Assembly (NCBI RefSeq): GCF_013401435.1
Contig: NZ_JACBGN010000056.1
Span: 1-34,698, forward strand
From: Streptomyces sp. BR123
Lineage (GTDB): Bacteria; Actinomycetota; Actinomycetes; Streptomycetales; Streptomycetaceae
Reading direction: 5' to 3'
Length of the DNA stretch: 34,698 nt
Both the position numbers and the translations under genes were made by a program. Of the stretch, positions 8,529 to 16,014 are shown in pieces (positions within the stretch are counted from its first letter, which is position 1; the number at the start of each line of letters is the position of its first letter). The notes under the pieces were generated by a model. That model saw nothing but the letters and a program-made list of their open reading frames with translations. It did no database searches and was not told where the DNA came from.

Positions 8529-9416
8529 TCAGTGCTCGCGCGGGGCGGGTACCACGCGCTCGACCTCGGGGTGCACCGTCAGCAGCTGGCGCATCGCGCT
8601 CTCCGCGCCGGCCGCGTCCCCCGCGGCGAGGGCCTCGACGATCCGCGCGTGGTGTGCGACGCAGGTCTCGCTGGGGCGGTCGCAGGTGGTCGTGGGGCTG
8701 CCGGAGACCTGGAGCGCGGCGGAGACGATGCCGGAGAGGTGCTCCAGCATGCGGTTGCCCGCGACCTGGATGAGGAGGGCGTGGAACTCGTTGTCGGCGC
8801 GCGCGAAGGTGATCGCGTCACCCTGCGCGAGGGCGTGCCCCATGATCTCGACCATGTCGGCGAGGCGCTGCTGGACGTCGGCGCGGCCGTGGCCCGCAGC
8901 GAGGCGGGCGGCGAGGGGCTCGATGGTCCAGCGGAGCTCGTTGAGCTCGCGGCGCTGGTCCTCGCGCTGGGGGCCGAAGGCGCGCCACTCGATGATGTCG
9001 GGGTCGAGGAGGTTCCAGTCGGCGACGGGGCGGACCCGGGTGCCGACGTTGGGGCGCGCACTGACGAGGCCCTTGGCCTCCAGCACGCGCAGCGATTCGC
9101 GGACCACCGTGCGGGAGACCTCGAAGCGCTGGCCGATCTCCTCGGGGACCAGCGGGCGGTCCGCACCGAGGTCGCCGGAGACGATCATCTGGCCGAGCTG
9201 CTGGACGAGTTGGCCGTGCAGCCCGCGGCCGCGGCTGCCCGCCGCGCGGCGGCCGACCCGGCTCAACTCGACGTCGGCGCCGTCCCAGTGGGGTGTTCCG
9301 ACGCGGTCCGTCCCGGAGGACTCCGTGTAGGGATAGCGGTCCAGTTCGCCCGGGCCGGCGAGGCCGGAATCGGCATGGCGGGCGGCGGTCATCATGGTGT
9401 GCGCAAGGGTACTCAC
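8529..9416 (-). CDS. whiH: Sporulation regulator WhiH (GntR family, FadR type)
   Basis: A 295-residue transcription factor required for normal sporulation septation in aerial hyphae. After a variable 60-residue N-terminus comes a GntR winged helix (about 65-130: GLHGQLVQQLGQMIVSG, VPEEIGQRFEVSRTVVRESL, RPNVGTRVRP). An FCD ligand domain (about 155-285) follows with likely metal or ligand residues in RADNEFHALL and AHHARIVEAL. Adjacency to hrdB is the Streptomyces whiH arrangement. The GTG at 9416 gives the family start (STLAHTMMTAAR); AAAGGA is only 3 bases upstream, so the ribosome site is weak. In S. coelicolor whiH is transcribed by sigma-WhiG and is reported to regulate itself. A sigma-WhiG-like -10 inside a palindrome lies 90 bases upstream here. 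The ligand is unknown. Confidence 0.95.
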   Translation of the reverse strand: MSTLAHTMMTAARHADSGLAGPGELDRYPYTESSGTDRVGTPHWDGADVELSRVGRRAAGSRGRGLHGQLVQQLGQMIVSGDLGADRPLVPEEIGQRFEVSRTVVRESLRVLEAKGLVSARPNVGTRVRPVADWNLLDPDIIEWRAFGPQREDQRRELNELRWTIEPLAARLAAGHGRADVQQRLADMVEIMGHALAQGDAITFARADNEFHALLIQVAGNRMLEHLSGIVSAALQVSGSPTTTCDRPSETCVAHHARIVEALAAGDAAGAESAMRQLLTVHPEVERVVPAPREH

Positions 9417-9506
9417 GAATCCTTTGTCGGCCGTGCCTTCATGGGCCTTGAGGTCTTTGGTGAAAAGCACACGAAAGGGTGATAGGCGTCACCTGCGCAA
9501 TTGACG

Positions 9507-9519
9507 ACTTATCGTAAGT
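9507..9519 (-). promoter_or_regulatory. whiH promoter element and candidate WhiH operator
   Basis: ACTTATCGTAAGT is a perfect 5-bp inverted repeat with a 3-base centre, the size and type bound by FadR-type GntR proteins. On the minus strand it contains TACGATAA (9516-9509), matching 6 of 8 bases of the sigma-WhiG -10 GCCGATAA, about 90 bases before the whiH start. No clear TAAA -35 is seen at the usual spacing. Joint promoter and operator use is inferred. Confidence 0.45.
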
Positions 9520-9607
9520 AACCGGGCTTTTCATGGGGAGTTGCGGTCCGGTTCACCCGATGCGAGCGCATCCGGTCACTCGGCGGCCGCGAACGGGACC
9601 GCATCGA

Positions 9608-11437
9608 TCACCAGCGGACGCGACTGCGCAGCCCTGTGAACCCATAGGCGCACAACAGGACCATCAGCGACAACAGCAGTGCGGTGCCCACGGGTTGGGC
9701 CATCACCCGCAGGATCCCGAGGAGCAGCCGGTCCGCCTCCGGGGGCCACTGCGCCCAGGCCAGTCCGCGCAGCCGGGCCGCGGCCCCGGCCACCGGATGC
9801 GCAGACGGGCCCTCCAGCACCTGCCGCACGAGCGGCACCACCCCGACCGGTACGGCGAGCACCGCGGCCAGGCCCGCGGTCGCCGACCGGAAGACGCCGG
9901 AGGCCAGCACGCCGGCCCAGGCGCAGCCGACGAGCAGGCCGGCCCAGCTCACGACCGGGGAGATCCACCGGTCGGGATTGCGCAGCGGTCCGCTGCCGAA
10001 GACGAGGTGCAGGGCCGCGGCGTCGGCGGCGGCGGCGAGCGCGCCGAGCAGCAGGGCGAGGGCGGCGCAGACGGCGAGCTTGGCGGCGAGCAGGCCCATA
10101 CGGCGAGGGACGGTGCCGCGATGGGCGGCGAGCGCGGGGTAGCGGTATTCCTCTCCGAAGGCCAGGGCGCCGAGCAGGCCGGCTCCGAGCGCCGCGGGCG
10201 GCAGGGGCAACAGCTCCGGCCAGGCGGCCAGCACACGGCTCTGCGAGGCCCCGCCGGAGCGCGCCAGCGCCAGGGCGGTGACGACGGAGACGGCGACGAC
10301 GAGGGCGGCGGTGAGAGCGGGCGTGGCGGTTCCGAAGACGCGCAGCAGTTCGTAGCGCAGCGGCCGCAGTGGGCCGCCCACCCTGCGCACGGGCGAGGCG
10401 GGCGGCCGGGCGGCGGGCCGCCGGCGCTCGACCCCGGCCGGGGCCGGGCCCGAAGCCTGTGAGCAGGAGTGGGCAGCCGTTCCGGCCGCTTCGGCGGAGG
10501 CTTCGGCGCCGGAGGACGCGGCGCGCGCCTGCGGGACCGGGGCTTCCTCCGGCGTGACGGCCGTCCGGGCGTCGCCGGTTTCGTCGGCGAGCTGGTGGAC
10601 GAGGACGCCGTGGCGGAAGGCCGCCTCGCCGACCTCGGCGCAGTTCGTCCCGTACACGGACAGGTGGTTGCCGCTCTCCTCGACGATCTCCACCGGGCGC
10701 TGTGCGGCCCGGGCCTCCCGGCCCAGTACGTCGGCCAGCCGGGCGGCGTGCGGGGTGCGCACGGCAACCCGGGGCCGCAGCCGGGTGCGCGCGAAAGCCG
10801 CGGCGTCCTGGTCGGCGACGAGCCGCCCGGCGGCGATGCTGACGACCCGGTCCGCGCAGCGTGCGGCCTCCTTCGCGTCGTCGGTGGTGAACAGGACCGC
10901 GCCGCCGAGGGCGGCATGGCCGCGCAGCAGGCCGTGGAGCCAGTCGCGGTCGCGGGGCGAGAGTCCCGCGGCGGGCTCGTCGAGGAGCAGGGTGCACGGG
11001 TCGGCCAGCAGGGCGGCGGCCAGGGCCACCCGGCGCTCCATGCCGAGCGAGAGCGAGCCGAGTCGCTGGTCGCGCAGGCCCGCGACGCCGACGACCTCCA
11101 GGACGGCGTCGGCCCGTGAGGCGGGCACCCCGGCCGCGGCGCAGAGCATGCGGAGCTGGCCTCGGACCGTCCGCGCGGGGTTGCCGGGGACGTCGCCGAG
11201 CAGCACGCCGACCTCACGGCCGGGCTGCGGGATCCGGTGCAGCGGGCGCCCGCGGAAGTAGGCCACACCGCGGCCCGGTTCGAGTTCCAGCATGAGCCGC
11301 AGGGCGGTGGTCTTGCCCGAACCCGGCTCGCCGAGGAGGGCGGTGACGGCACCCTGGGGGGCCTCGAAGGTGAGGTCGTCCACGAGGGGTGGAAGGTCTC
11401 GACGGGGAGTGCTGGTGAGTCCGATGGCCTGGAGCAT
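9608..11437 (-). CDS. ABC transporter: ATPase fused to membrane domain
   Basis: A 609-residue protein joining an ABC ATPase (1-225) to a C-terminal membrane domain (about 350-609) through an Ala/Pro-rich linker. Walker A is GEPGSGKTT (36-44) and Walker B is TLLLDEP (149-155) with the catalytic E154. Other motifs are altered: the signature reads LSLGM (129-133) instead of LSGGQ, the Q-loop region has VLLGD, and the H-loop has TTDD (184-187) where histidine is usual. Five or six membrane helices follow, as in ABC-2-type exporters. ATPase-permease fusions of this order are less common than separate genes. The ATG at 11437 has GAGG 6 bases upstream. It lies upstream of whiH in the same direction, 191 bases away, and is probably independently transcribed. 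The substrate is unknown; hydrolysis may be slow or non-canonical. Confidence 0.85.
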   Translation of the reverse strand: MLQAIGLTSTPRRDLPPLVDDLTFEAPQGAVTALLGEPGSGKTTALRLMLELEPGRGVAYFRGRPLHRIPQPGREVGVLLGDVPGNPARTVRGQLRMLCAAAGVPASRADAVLEVVGVAGLRDQRLGSLSLGMERRVALAAALLADPCTLLLDEPAAGLSPRDRDWLHGLLRGHAALGGAVLFTTDDAKEAARCADRVVSIAAGRLVADQDAAAFARTRLRPRVAVRTPHAARLADVLGREARAAQRPVEIVEESGNHLSVYGTNCAEVGEAAFRHGVLVHQLADETGDARTAVTPEEAPVPQARAASSGAEASAEAAGTAAHSCSQASGPAPAGVERRRPAARPPASPVRRVGGPLRPLRYELLRVFGTATPALTAALVVAVSVVTALALARSGGASQSRVLAAWPELLPLPPAALGAGLLGALAFGEEYRYPALAAHRGTVPRRMGLLAAKLAVCAALALLLGALAAAADAAALHLVFGSGPLRNPDRWISPVVSWAGLLVGCAWAGVLASGVFRSATAGLAAVLAVPVGVVPLVRQVLEGPSAHPVAGAAARLRGLAWAQWPPEADRLLLGILRVMAQPVGTALLLSLMVLLCAYGFTGLRSRVRW

Positions 11438-11592
11438 CGCTTCCCTCGCGGGGGGTGAGACCGCTCTGCGGCAGGGTCAATTCCCCATGCAAGATAACGC
11501 GACATGTCCGATTTTCGCGGCATTTCAGCTGCGCATGCCCCCGTGTCGGTCCCCGTATCGGCGCCGGAGCTTGCGGAGCCCGCGGCCAGAAC

Positions 11593-12339
11593 TCAGGCTT
11601 CCGGCCGCAGCATCGGCGGATTGAGCAGGGTGGCACCGCCGGCCCGGAACAGCTGGGCGGGCCGGCCGCCCTGACGGGTCGTCGTCCCCCCGGCCGGCAC
11701 GAGGAACCCGGGGGTCCCGGTGACCTTGCGGTGGAAGTTGCGGGGGTCGAGTGCCACGCCCCACACCGCCTCGTAGACCCGGCGCAGCTCGCCGACGGTG
11801 AACTCGGGCGGGCAGAAGGCAGTGGCCAGGGAGGAGTACTCGATCTTCGAACGGGCCCGTTCCACACCGTCGGCGAGGATCCGGGCGTGGTCGAAGGCGA
11901 GTCCGGACGGCGCTTCCTCCCCGGCCGCCAGGAGCTCGTCGACGGGGGCCCAGCGCGCGCTGTTGGCATCTCCGCCGGCGCGGGGCGCAGGCAGGTCCGG
12001 AGCGAGGACGAGGTGCGCCACGCTGACCACGCGCATCCGCGGATCCCGCTTCGGGTCCCCGTACGTGGCGAGCTGCTCCAGGTGGGCGCCGTTGCCCGCG
12101 CCCGGCTCGGCGGGGTCGTGTGCGCACAGCCCCGTTTCCTCGGAGAGCTCCCGGGCCGCGGCCGCCGCCAGGTCCTCGTCCCCGCGCACGAAGCCGCCGG
12201 GCAGGGCCCACCGCCCCTGGAACGGCTGCTCACCGCGCCGGACGACGAGCGCGCAGAGGGCGTGGCGCCGTACGGTGAGCACGACCAGGTCGACGGTGAC
12301 GGCGAACGGCGGATAGGCCGACGGGTCGTAGGGAGACAT
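11593..12339 (-). CDS. NUDIX-domain protein with winged helix (NrtR-like regulator)
   Basis: A 248-residue two-domain protein. Residues 11-150 form a NUDIX fold with a complete Nudix box G49-x5-E55-x7-REL-x-EE-x-G70. Residues 165-235 resemble the winged helix of NrtR-type regulators (FTVGELRRVYEAVWG, then NFHRKVTGTPGFL). In characterised relatives the NUDIX half senses ADP-ribose or a sugar-phosphate-type ligand while the winged helix binds DNA. Here the intact box means hydrolase activity is possible. The start is the ATG at 12339; it lacks a good ribosome site. Upstream lies a large imperfect palindrome, a plausible operator. It follows a debranching-enzyme-like gene in the same direction, 69 bases away, which suggests a link to carbohydrate or NAD metabolism. 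The ligand and targets are not visible from sequence. Confidence 0.85.
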   Translation of the reverse strand: MSPYDPSAYPPFAVTVDLVVLTVRRHALCALVVRRGEQPFQGRWALPGGFVRGDEDLAAAAARELSEETGLCAHDPAEPGAGNGAHLEQLATYGDPKRDPRMRVVSVAHLVLAPDLPAPRAGGDANSARWAPVDELLAAGEEAPSGLAFDHARILADGVERARSKIEYSSLATAFCPPEFTVGELRRVYEAVWGVALDPRNFHRKVTGTPGFLVPAGGTTTRQGGRPAQLFRAGGATLLNPPMLRPEA

Positions 12340-12351
12340 GCCGCGATCATA

Positions 12352-12398
12352 GTCGTCTTCCTGACGATAAACAGAGCTTTCGTGATCCCGAAGACGAC
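12352..12398. promoter_or_regulatory. Candidate operator: inverted repeat before the NUDIX gene
   Basis: GTCGTCTTC (12352-12360) and GAAGACGAC (12390-12398) are perfect reverse complements 29 bases apart. Similarity continues inward: the left arm goes on CTGACGATAAAC, and the right arm, read on the minus strand, GGGATCACGAAAGC. The centre is unusually AT-rich. It fills the gap between the upstream stop (12409) and the NUDIX start (12339). An operator fits; a terminator for the upstream gene is the alternative. Confidence 0.5.
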
Positions 12399-12408
12399 GA
12401 CGGGCACC

Positions 12409-14376
12409 CTACCCGCCCAGTTGAAGCGCATCCGCGGCCTCCTCCACCATGCCGAGACCGAGCCGGCTGATCCGCAGGGCGAACGGCTCGCCCGCCACCC
12501 GCAGACCGGAGAGCCGCAGCGCGCCGAGCGGGGCGCCGGCCAGCGGGACGAGGGCGACCGTGCCCGCCGGGGCGTCGGGGCGGATGCCGGCGAGCGCGGC
12601 CAGCACATGGACCCCGGCGGCCGCGGACACCGCGGCCGGACGGCAGGCCGCAGGGTGCGGGAGCGGCGCACTGCCCGCGGTGCGCTGCTCGGCGGCGTAC
12701 ATCTCCGGCAGCCGGAACCCGAAGCTCTCGGCGGCGTCCAGCAGGCCCCGCAGCAATGCGGCGGCCTCCTTCGCGAAGCCGGCCTGGGCCAGGCCCGCGA
12801 CCGCAATGGCACTCTCGTACGCCCGCACCGCGCCCGAACGGTGACCGAAGGGGTTGTGCCCCGGCTCCCGGGAGGCCATGCTCCGCAGCCCCCAGCCGGA
12901 ATCCATGGCCGGAGCCGCGAGGAGCCGGACGAGCTGTTCGGTCCGGACTCCGTCCAGCAGGCCGGGAGCCGGCAGACCGCCGCCGAGCAGGCCGCTGTCG
13001 AGGAGGTGGGCGGCGGCTCCGGTGAGCCGGGGCAGCGGCCGCCCGTCGGGGTGCAGGGCGGCGGCCGGCCTCCCGCCGTCGGGGCCGTCGATCCAGAACC
13101 GGTCCCTGAACCGGGCGCGCAGTGCCTCCGCCCGGTCGCGCCACTCCTGCGCGCCGGGCCGCCCGCACGCATCCAGCAGGTCGGCGCCGAGCAGTGCGGC
13201 CCGGTGGGCGTGGGCCTGGGTCTCGCAGCGGCGCGGCCCGGGATCCGGGTCGGCGAGGAACCCGTCCTCGCCCAGGGCGCCGCGGAGCCAGTCCAGGCAC
13301 TGCTCGGCAGCCGGGAGCAGCCGGACCACGTCCCCTTCGGGCATTCCCCAGCGCCGAGCCTCGGCCAGTACCGCCGGGAAGGCGAGCGTGGCCTCGGTGC
13401 CCGTGCACCCCGGCGGGAGCTGCGGGCCGGCGCTGCGCAGCGGACCGGGGATCTTCCCTGCGTCGGGGCCGCGGCCGCCCGCCTGGGTCCGGGCCAGGGT
13501 GCGCAGAGTGGCTGCGGCGAGCCCGGTCCCGAGCGGCAATGCCATCCTGGCGGCCCACAGGGACTCCGCGGGTGCCAGCCCGAGCCGCCACGGCACGCCG
13601 GCGGCGGCGAAGGCGTCGGCAGGCTGCTCGTGGTCCCGCAGGAGCAGCGCGCCGAGGTCCTCTACGCTGGTCCGGAACCAGTCCTCGGCCCGCGGGTCGT
13701 CGCACTCCGCCCGGGCGTCGGACAACGGGTTGGCCACCTGCCCGGCCGGCGCCCGGGAGGTACGGGCGTGCGTGGTCCGCAGCTCGATGGTGCGGGACTC
13801 CCCCGGCCCCAGATCGAGCTGCCAGCGCAGCAGCCCCGCGGAGGCGAGCACGTCGTCCGGCCCAGGTTCGGCCACGGTGACGGCCTGCGCTTCGCCCGTG
13901 CTCCAGCGCAGCCCGCCGGCATGCACCCCCGCGGGCAGTTCCGGCCCGGACCGGCCGGCGGCCACCGCGGCAAGCTCGGCGAGGTCAGTGCCGAGCAGGA
14001 TCTCCACGGGCAGGCGTGCCGGGCGGGCGGTGAAGCTGCGCAGGGTGATCCGCTCGGTGCCGTCCGCGTACCGCACCCGCTCGACGCCGATGTCGGGATC
14101 GGGGCCGGCTTCGCCGCCCGTGCGGACGGCCGCAGTGAACGAGGCCCGGTCGGCGCCGAGGCTGCGCCCCTGGACCGCGACCGGCTCCCGGCCTGCGACC
14201 CTGAGCACGCAGCGGGACAGGAGCCGCCGCCCGGACCGGTAGATCCCGTCGATCCCGCGGCCGGTGAGCTGACCGTGCTCGGGCGAAATGACCAGGCAGG
14301 GCGCCGATACGCAGATGACGGCTCCGTGCACGGGCGGCAGCTCGGGTCTGGGGGCTGGGATTACAGAGTGGGCCAT
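12409..14376 (-). CDS. Glycogen-debranching-like protein (GDE N-terminal domain + six-hairpin glycosidase)
   Basis: A 655-residue cytoplasmic protein. The N-terminal 200 residues match the glycogen debranching N-terminal domain (CLVISPEHGQLTGRGIDGIYRSGRRLLSR near residue 30). The C-terminal half is an (alpha/alpha)6 barrel of the amylo-1,6-glucosidase type. Stretches such as DSGWGLRSMASREPGHNPFG and HRSGAVRAYESAIAV correspond to the conserved sugar-binding and catalytic part of family relatives. It may trim branched alpha-glucans or related oligosaccharides. The ATG at 14376 has AAGGCGG just upstream. An earlier in-frame ATG at 14625 overlaps the DUF4192 stop (ATGA) and would add 83 Arg/Ala-rich residues, which look non-coding. 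It is transcribed leftward between DUF4192 and the NUDIX regulator; the latter may control it. The true substrate is unknown. Confidence 0.8.
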   Translation of the reverse strand: MAHSVIPAPRPELPPVHGAVICVSAPCLVISPEHGQLTGRGIDGIYRSGRRLLSRCVLRVAGREPVAVQGRSLGADRASFTAAVRTGGEAGPDPDIGVERVRYADGTERITLRSFTARPARLPVEILLGTDLAELAAVAAGRSGPELPAGVHAGGLRWSTGEAQAVTVAEPGPDDVLASAGLLRWQLDLGPGESRTIELRTTHARTSRAPAGQVANPLSDARAECDDPRAEDWFRTSVEDLGALLLRDHEQPADAFAAAGVPWRLGLAPAESLWAARMALPLGTGLAAATLRTLARTQAGGRGPDAGKIPGPLRSAGPQLPPGCTGTEATLAFPAVLAEARRWGMPEGDVVRLLPAAEQCLDWLRGALGEDGFLADPDPGPRRCETQAHAHRAALLGADLLDACGRPGAQEWRDRAEALRARFRDRFWIDGPDGGRPAAALHPDGRPLPRLTGAAAHLLDSGLLGGGLPAPGLLDGVRTEQLVRLLAAPAMDSGWGLRSMASREPGHNPFGHRSGAVRAYESAIAVAGLAQAGFAKEAAALLRGLLDAAESFGFRLPEMYAAEQRTAGSAPLPHPAACRPAAVSAAAGVHVLAALAGIRPDAPAGTVALVPLAGAPLGALRLSGLRVAGEPFALRISRLGLGMVEEAADALQLGG

Positions 14377-14621
14377 GGTCCGCCTTGTCTGGGCGCGCTG
14401 CGCTCCGGTCGGTTCCGCCGGGCGGCGGGGCCGGGCCCCCGTCACCCTCCTGGGGAACGCCCCTGCCCCCGCGCGGGTCACGGGCCCCGGCGGCGGCGCA
14501 GCCCGCCTCGGGCCGGAGCAACGGCGGATCGCCCGCCTCGCAGCCGCGGCACCTGCGGCGGCCCGCCGTCCGCGTTCCCGCCGTTCACGGGCCCTGGTGC
14601 GCCCCCGGAACAGGCCCCGGC

Positions 14622-15884
14622 TCATCGGTCGCTCCCGGTGGTGCGGCGGCCCTCGCGGCGGCCTCCTCGGTCCTTGCGGCCCGGCGGGCGCTTGAGGGCC
14701 GCCATGCGCTTGCGGCGGGGTTCCCTGCGCCGCCGCTCGGCCCGCAGGCATGCCCGCAGCCCCTCCGGGTCGATGCCCTCGTTGCAGGCCTGGTGGAGCA
14801 GTTGGGCGAAGCGGTAGTCGGCGTCGGCCTGCAGGGCGAGCCCCAGGGCGATGCGGGCGGTCGGCTCGTCCCCTGTGGACCACGAGACCCAGCCGGCGAG
14901 GGTGAGCGGGGCGGCCGCGTGCTCGCCGTAGGCGCCGACGCAGCGCCGGGCCAGGGCCCGCCACAGGCGCAGCGCCGCGGCGGCCTCCTCGTCCTCCATC
15001 CATTCGGCCGCGATGTCCCGCGTCTCGCGGTCCTGGAGGCCGAGGATCAGGGTCGCGGCCTCGTCGTGCCCGAGCAGAGCGTCGTCCCAGTCGTCGGCGC
15101 CGGGCCCGCCCTCGACGGGCGGGGCGAGGGTCAGCCGCTGCATGAGGGTGCGGGCCAGCGTGATGGTCTCGGCGCCGATGTCCTTCCGGCTCGCCCCGTC
15201 GAGGATCCTCGGCACGAGGCTGGCGGCGGCTTGGTCGAGGGCGTGCTCCATCTCCCGCGCGGTCGTGCCGTTCAGCGGTGCGAGGCGCCCCTCGATCTCC
15301 CGCAGGGAGCCGCGGATCCGCAGGCCCGCGAAGGTGGCGGCGGCCGCTGCCACCGAGGTGCCGGGGGCCGCCAGGACGCTGCCCTCGGCCGGGCAGCAGC
15401 GCTCGTCGGGGCAGCAGTAGGACCAGTACCGGCCGCCGGAGATGCACAGGGCCTCCAGGACGGGCACGTCGAGCGCGCCGCAGGCCAGCCTGATCCGCTG
15501 GGCCAGGGACCGCAGCCGGGTCATCACCCGTTGGCCGCTCTCGCCGGCGCGCGGGTCCTGGCACAGGAACAGGACGATGCCGTCGGGCTTGCCGGCGCGC
15601 CGCTCGCTGCCCTGGATCAGGCATTCGGCGACGAGCCGGGCGGTGTCCTCCCACTCCGCGGGCGCGGCGGGGATGCCGAGCCGGAGCCGGCCCCCGAAGC
15701 GCCCGCCCTCGCCGTGCACGGCGACCATGACGAGGGAGTCGGTGGGGTGGAACCCGAGCAGGTAGGGCAGGGCGTCGGCCAGCTCGGCGGGGGTGCGCAG
15801 GGTGATCTGTGGGTCGGTTGGAGATCCGGACGGGCTGATGGAGGGCCTGCCGGACGGGGTGGGCGATGCGTGCTCGTTCGTCAT
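14622..15884 (-). CDS. DUF4192 protein
   Basis: A 420-residue protein of an actinobacterial family with no known function. The conserved start of the domain reads ITLRTPAELADALPYLLGFHP, then DSLVMVAVHGEGGR. The middle contains a cysteine cluster, YWSYCCPDERCCPAEG, which could bind metal. The last 40 residues are strongly basic and low complexity (REPRRKRMAALKR). No signal or membrane segment is seen, so it should be cytoplasmic. The ATG at 15884 agrees with the family but has a poor ribosome site; the frame is open upstream through the intergenic repeats. It is divergent from the RecQ-like gene, 130 bases away, with DnaA-box-like sites between. The stop overlaps a possible start of the debranching-like gene, so the two may be co-transcribed. 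Confidence 0.8.
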   Translation of the reverse strand: MTNEHASPTPSGRPSISPSGSPTDPQITLRTPAELADALPYLLGFHPTDSLVMVAVHGEGGRFGGRLRLGIPAAPAEWEDTARLVAECLIQGSERRAGKPDGIVLFLCQDPRAGESGQRVMTRLRSLAQRIRLACGALDVPVLEALCISGGRYWSYCCPDERCCPAEGSVLAAPGTSVAAAAATFAGLRIRGSLREIEGRLAPLNGTTAREMEHALDQAAASLVPRILDGASRKDIGAETITLARTLMQRLTLAPPVEGGPGADDWDDALLGHDEAATLILGLQDRETRDIAAEWMEDEEAAAALRLWRALARRCVGAYGEHAAAPLTLAGWVSWSTGDEPTARIALGLALQADADYRFAQLLHQACNEGIDPEGLRACLRAERRRREPRRKRMAALKRPPGRKDRGGRREGRRTTGSDR

Positions 15885-15923
15885 GCCCCGACGGTCCCGC
15901 GCAGGGCCCGGTCCCGAAAGCCC

Positions 15924-15932
15924 TGTGGATAA
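15924..15932 (-). promoter_or_regulatory. DnaA-box match (perfect TTATCCACA)
   Basis: On the minus strand the nine bases read TTATCCACA, identical to the strong E. coli DnaA box; Streptomyces DnaA prefers TTGTCCACA but accepts this form. It lies 40 bases upstream of the DUF4192 start. With the second site it makes an inverted CTGTGGAT/ATCCACAG pair (15923-15930 and 15969-15976). Binding is inferred. Confidence 0.45.
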
Positions 15933-15934
15933 CT

Positions 15935-15965
15935 CATTGAGCTTTCGTTGAGCCATTGAGCTTTC
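15935..15965. repeat. 12-bp direct repeat with a third half copy
   Basis: CATTGAGCTTTC occurs at 15935-15946 and again at 15954-15965, and a third TTGAGC lies between them at 15948-15953. The array fills the space between the two DnaA-box-like sites, in the common promoter region of two divergent genes. It may be a binding array for an unknown regulator. Confidence 0.7.
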
Positions 15966-15966
15966 A

Positions 15967-15975
15967 ACATCCACA
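15967..15975 (+). promoter_or_regulatory. Second DnaA-box-like site (7 of 9)
   Basis: ACATCCACA differs from TTATCCACA at the first two bases only and points the opposite way from the first site. It is about 40 bases upstream of the RecQ-like start. Its support comes mainly from the symmetric pairing with the perfect box. Confidence 0.35.
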
Positions 15976-16014
15976 GGCTCGCGCCGCCGTTGGCGCGATG
16001 TCGGAGGCATCGGG

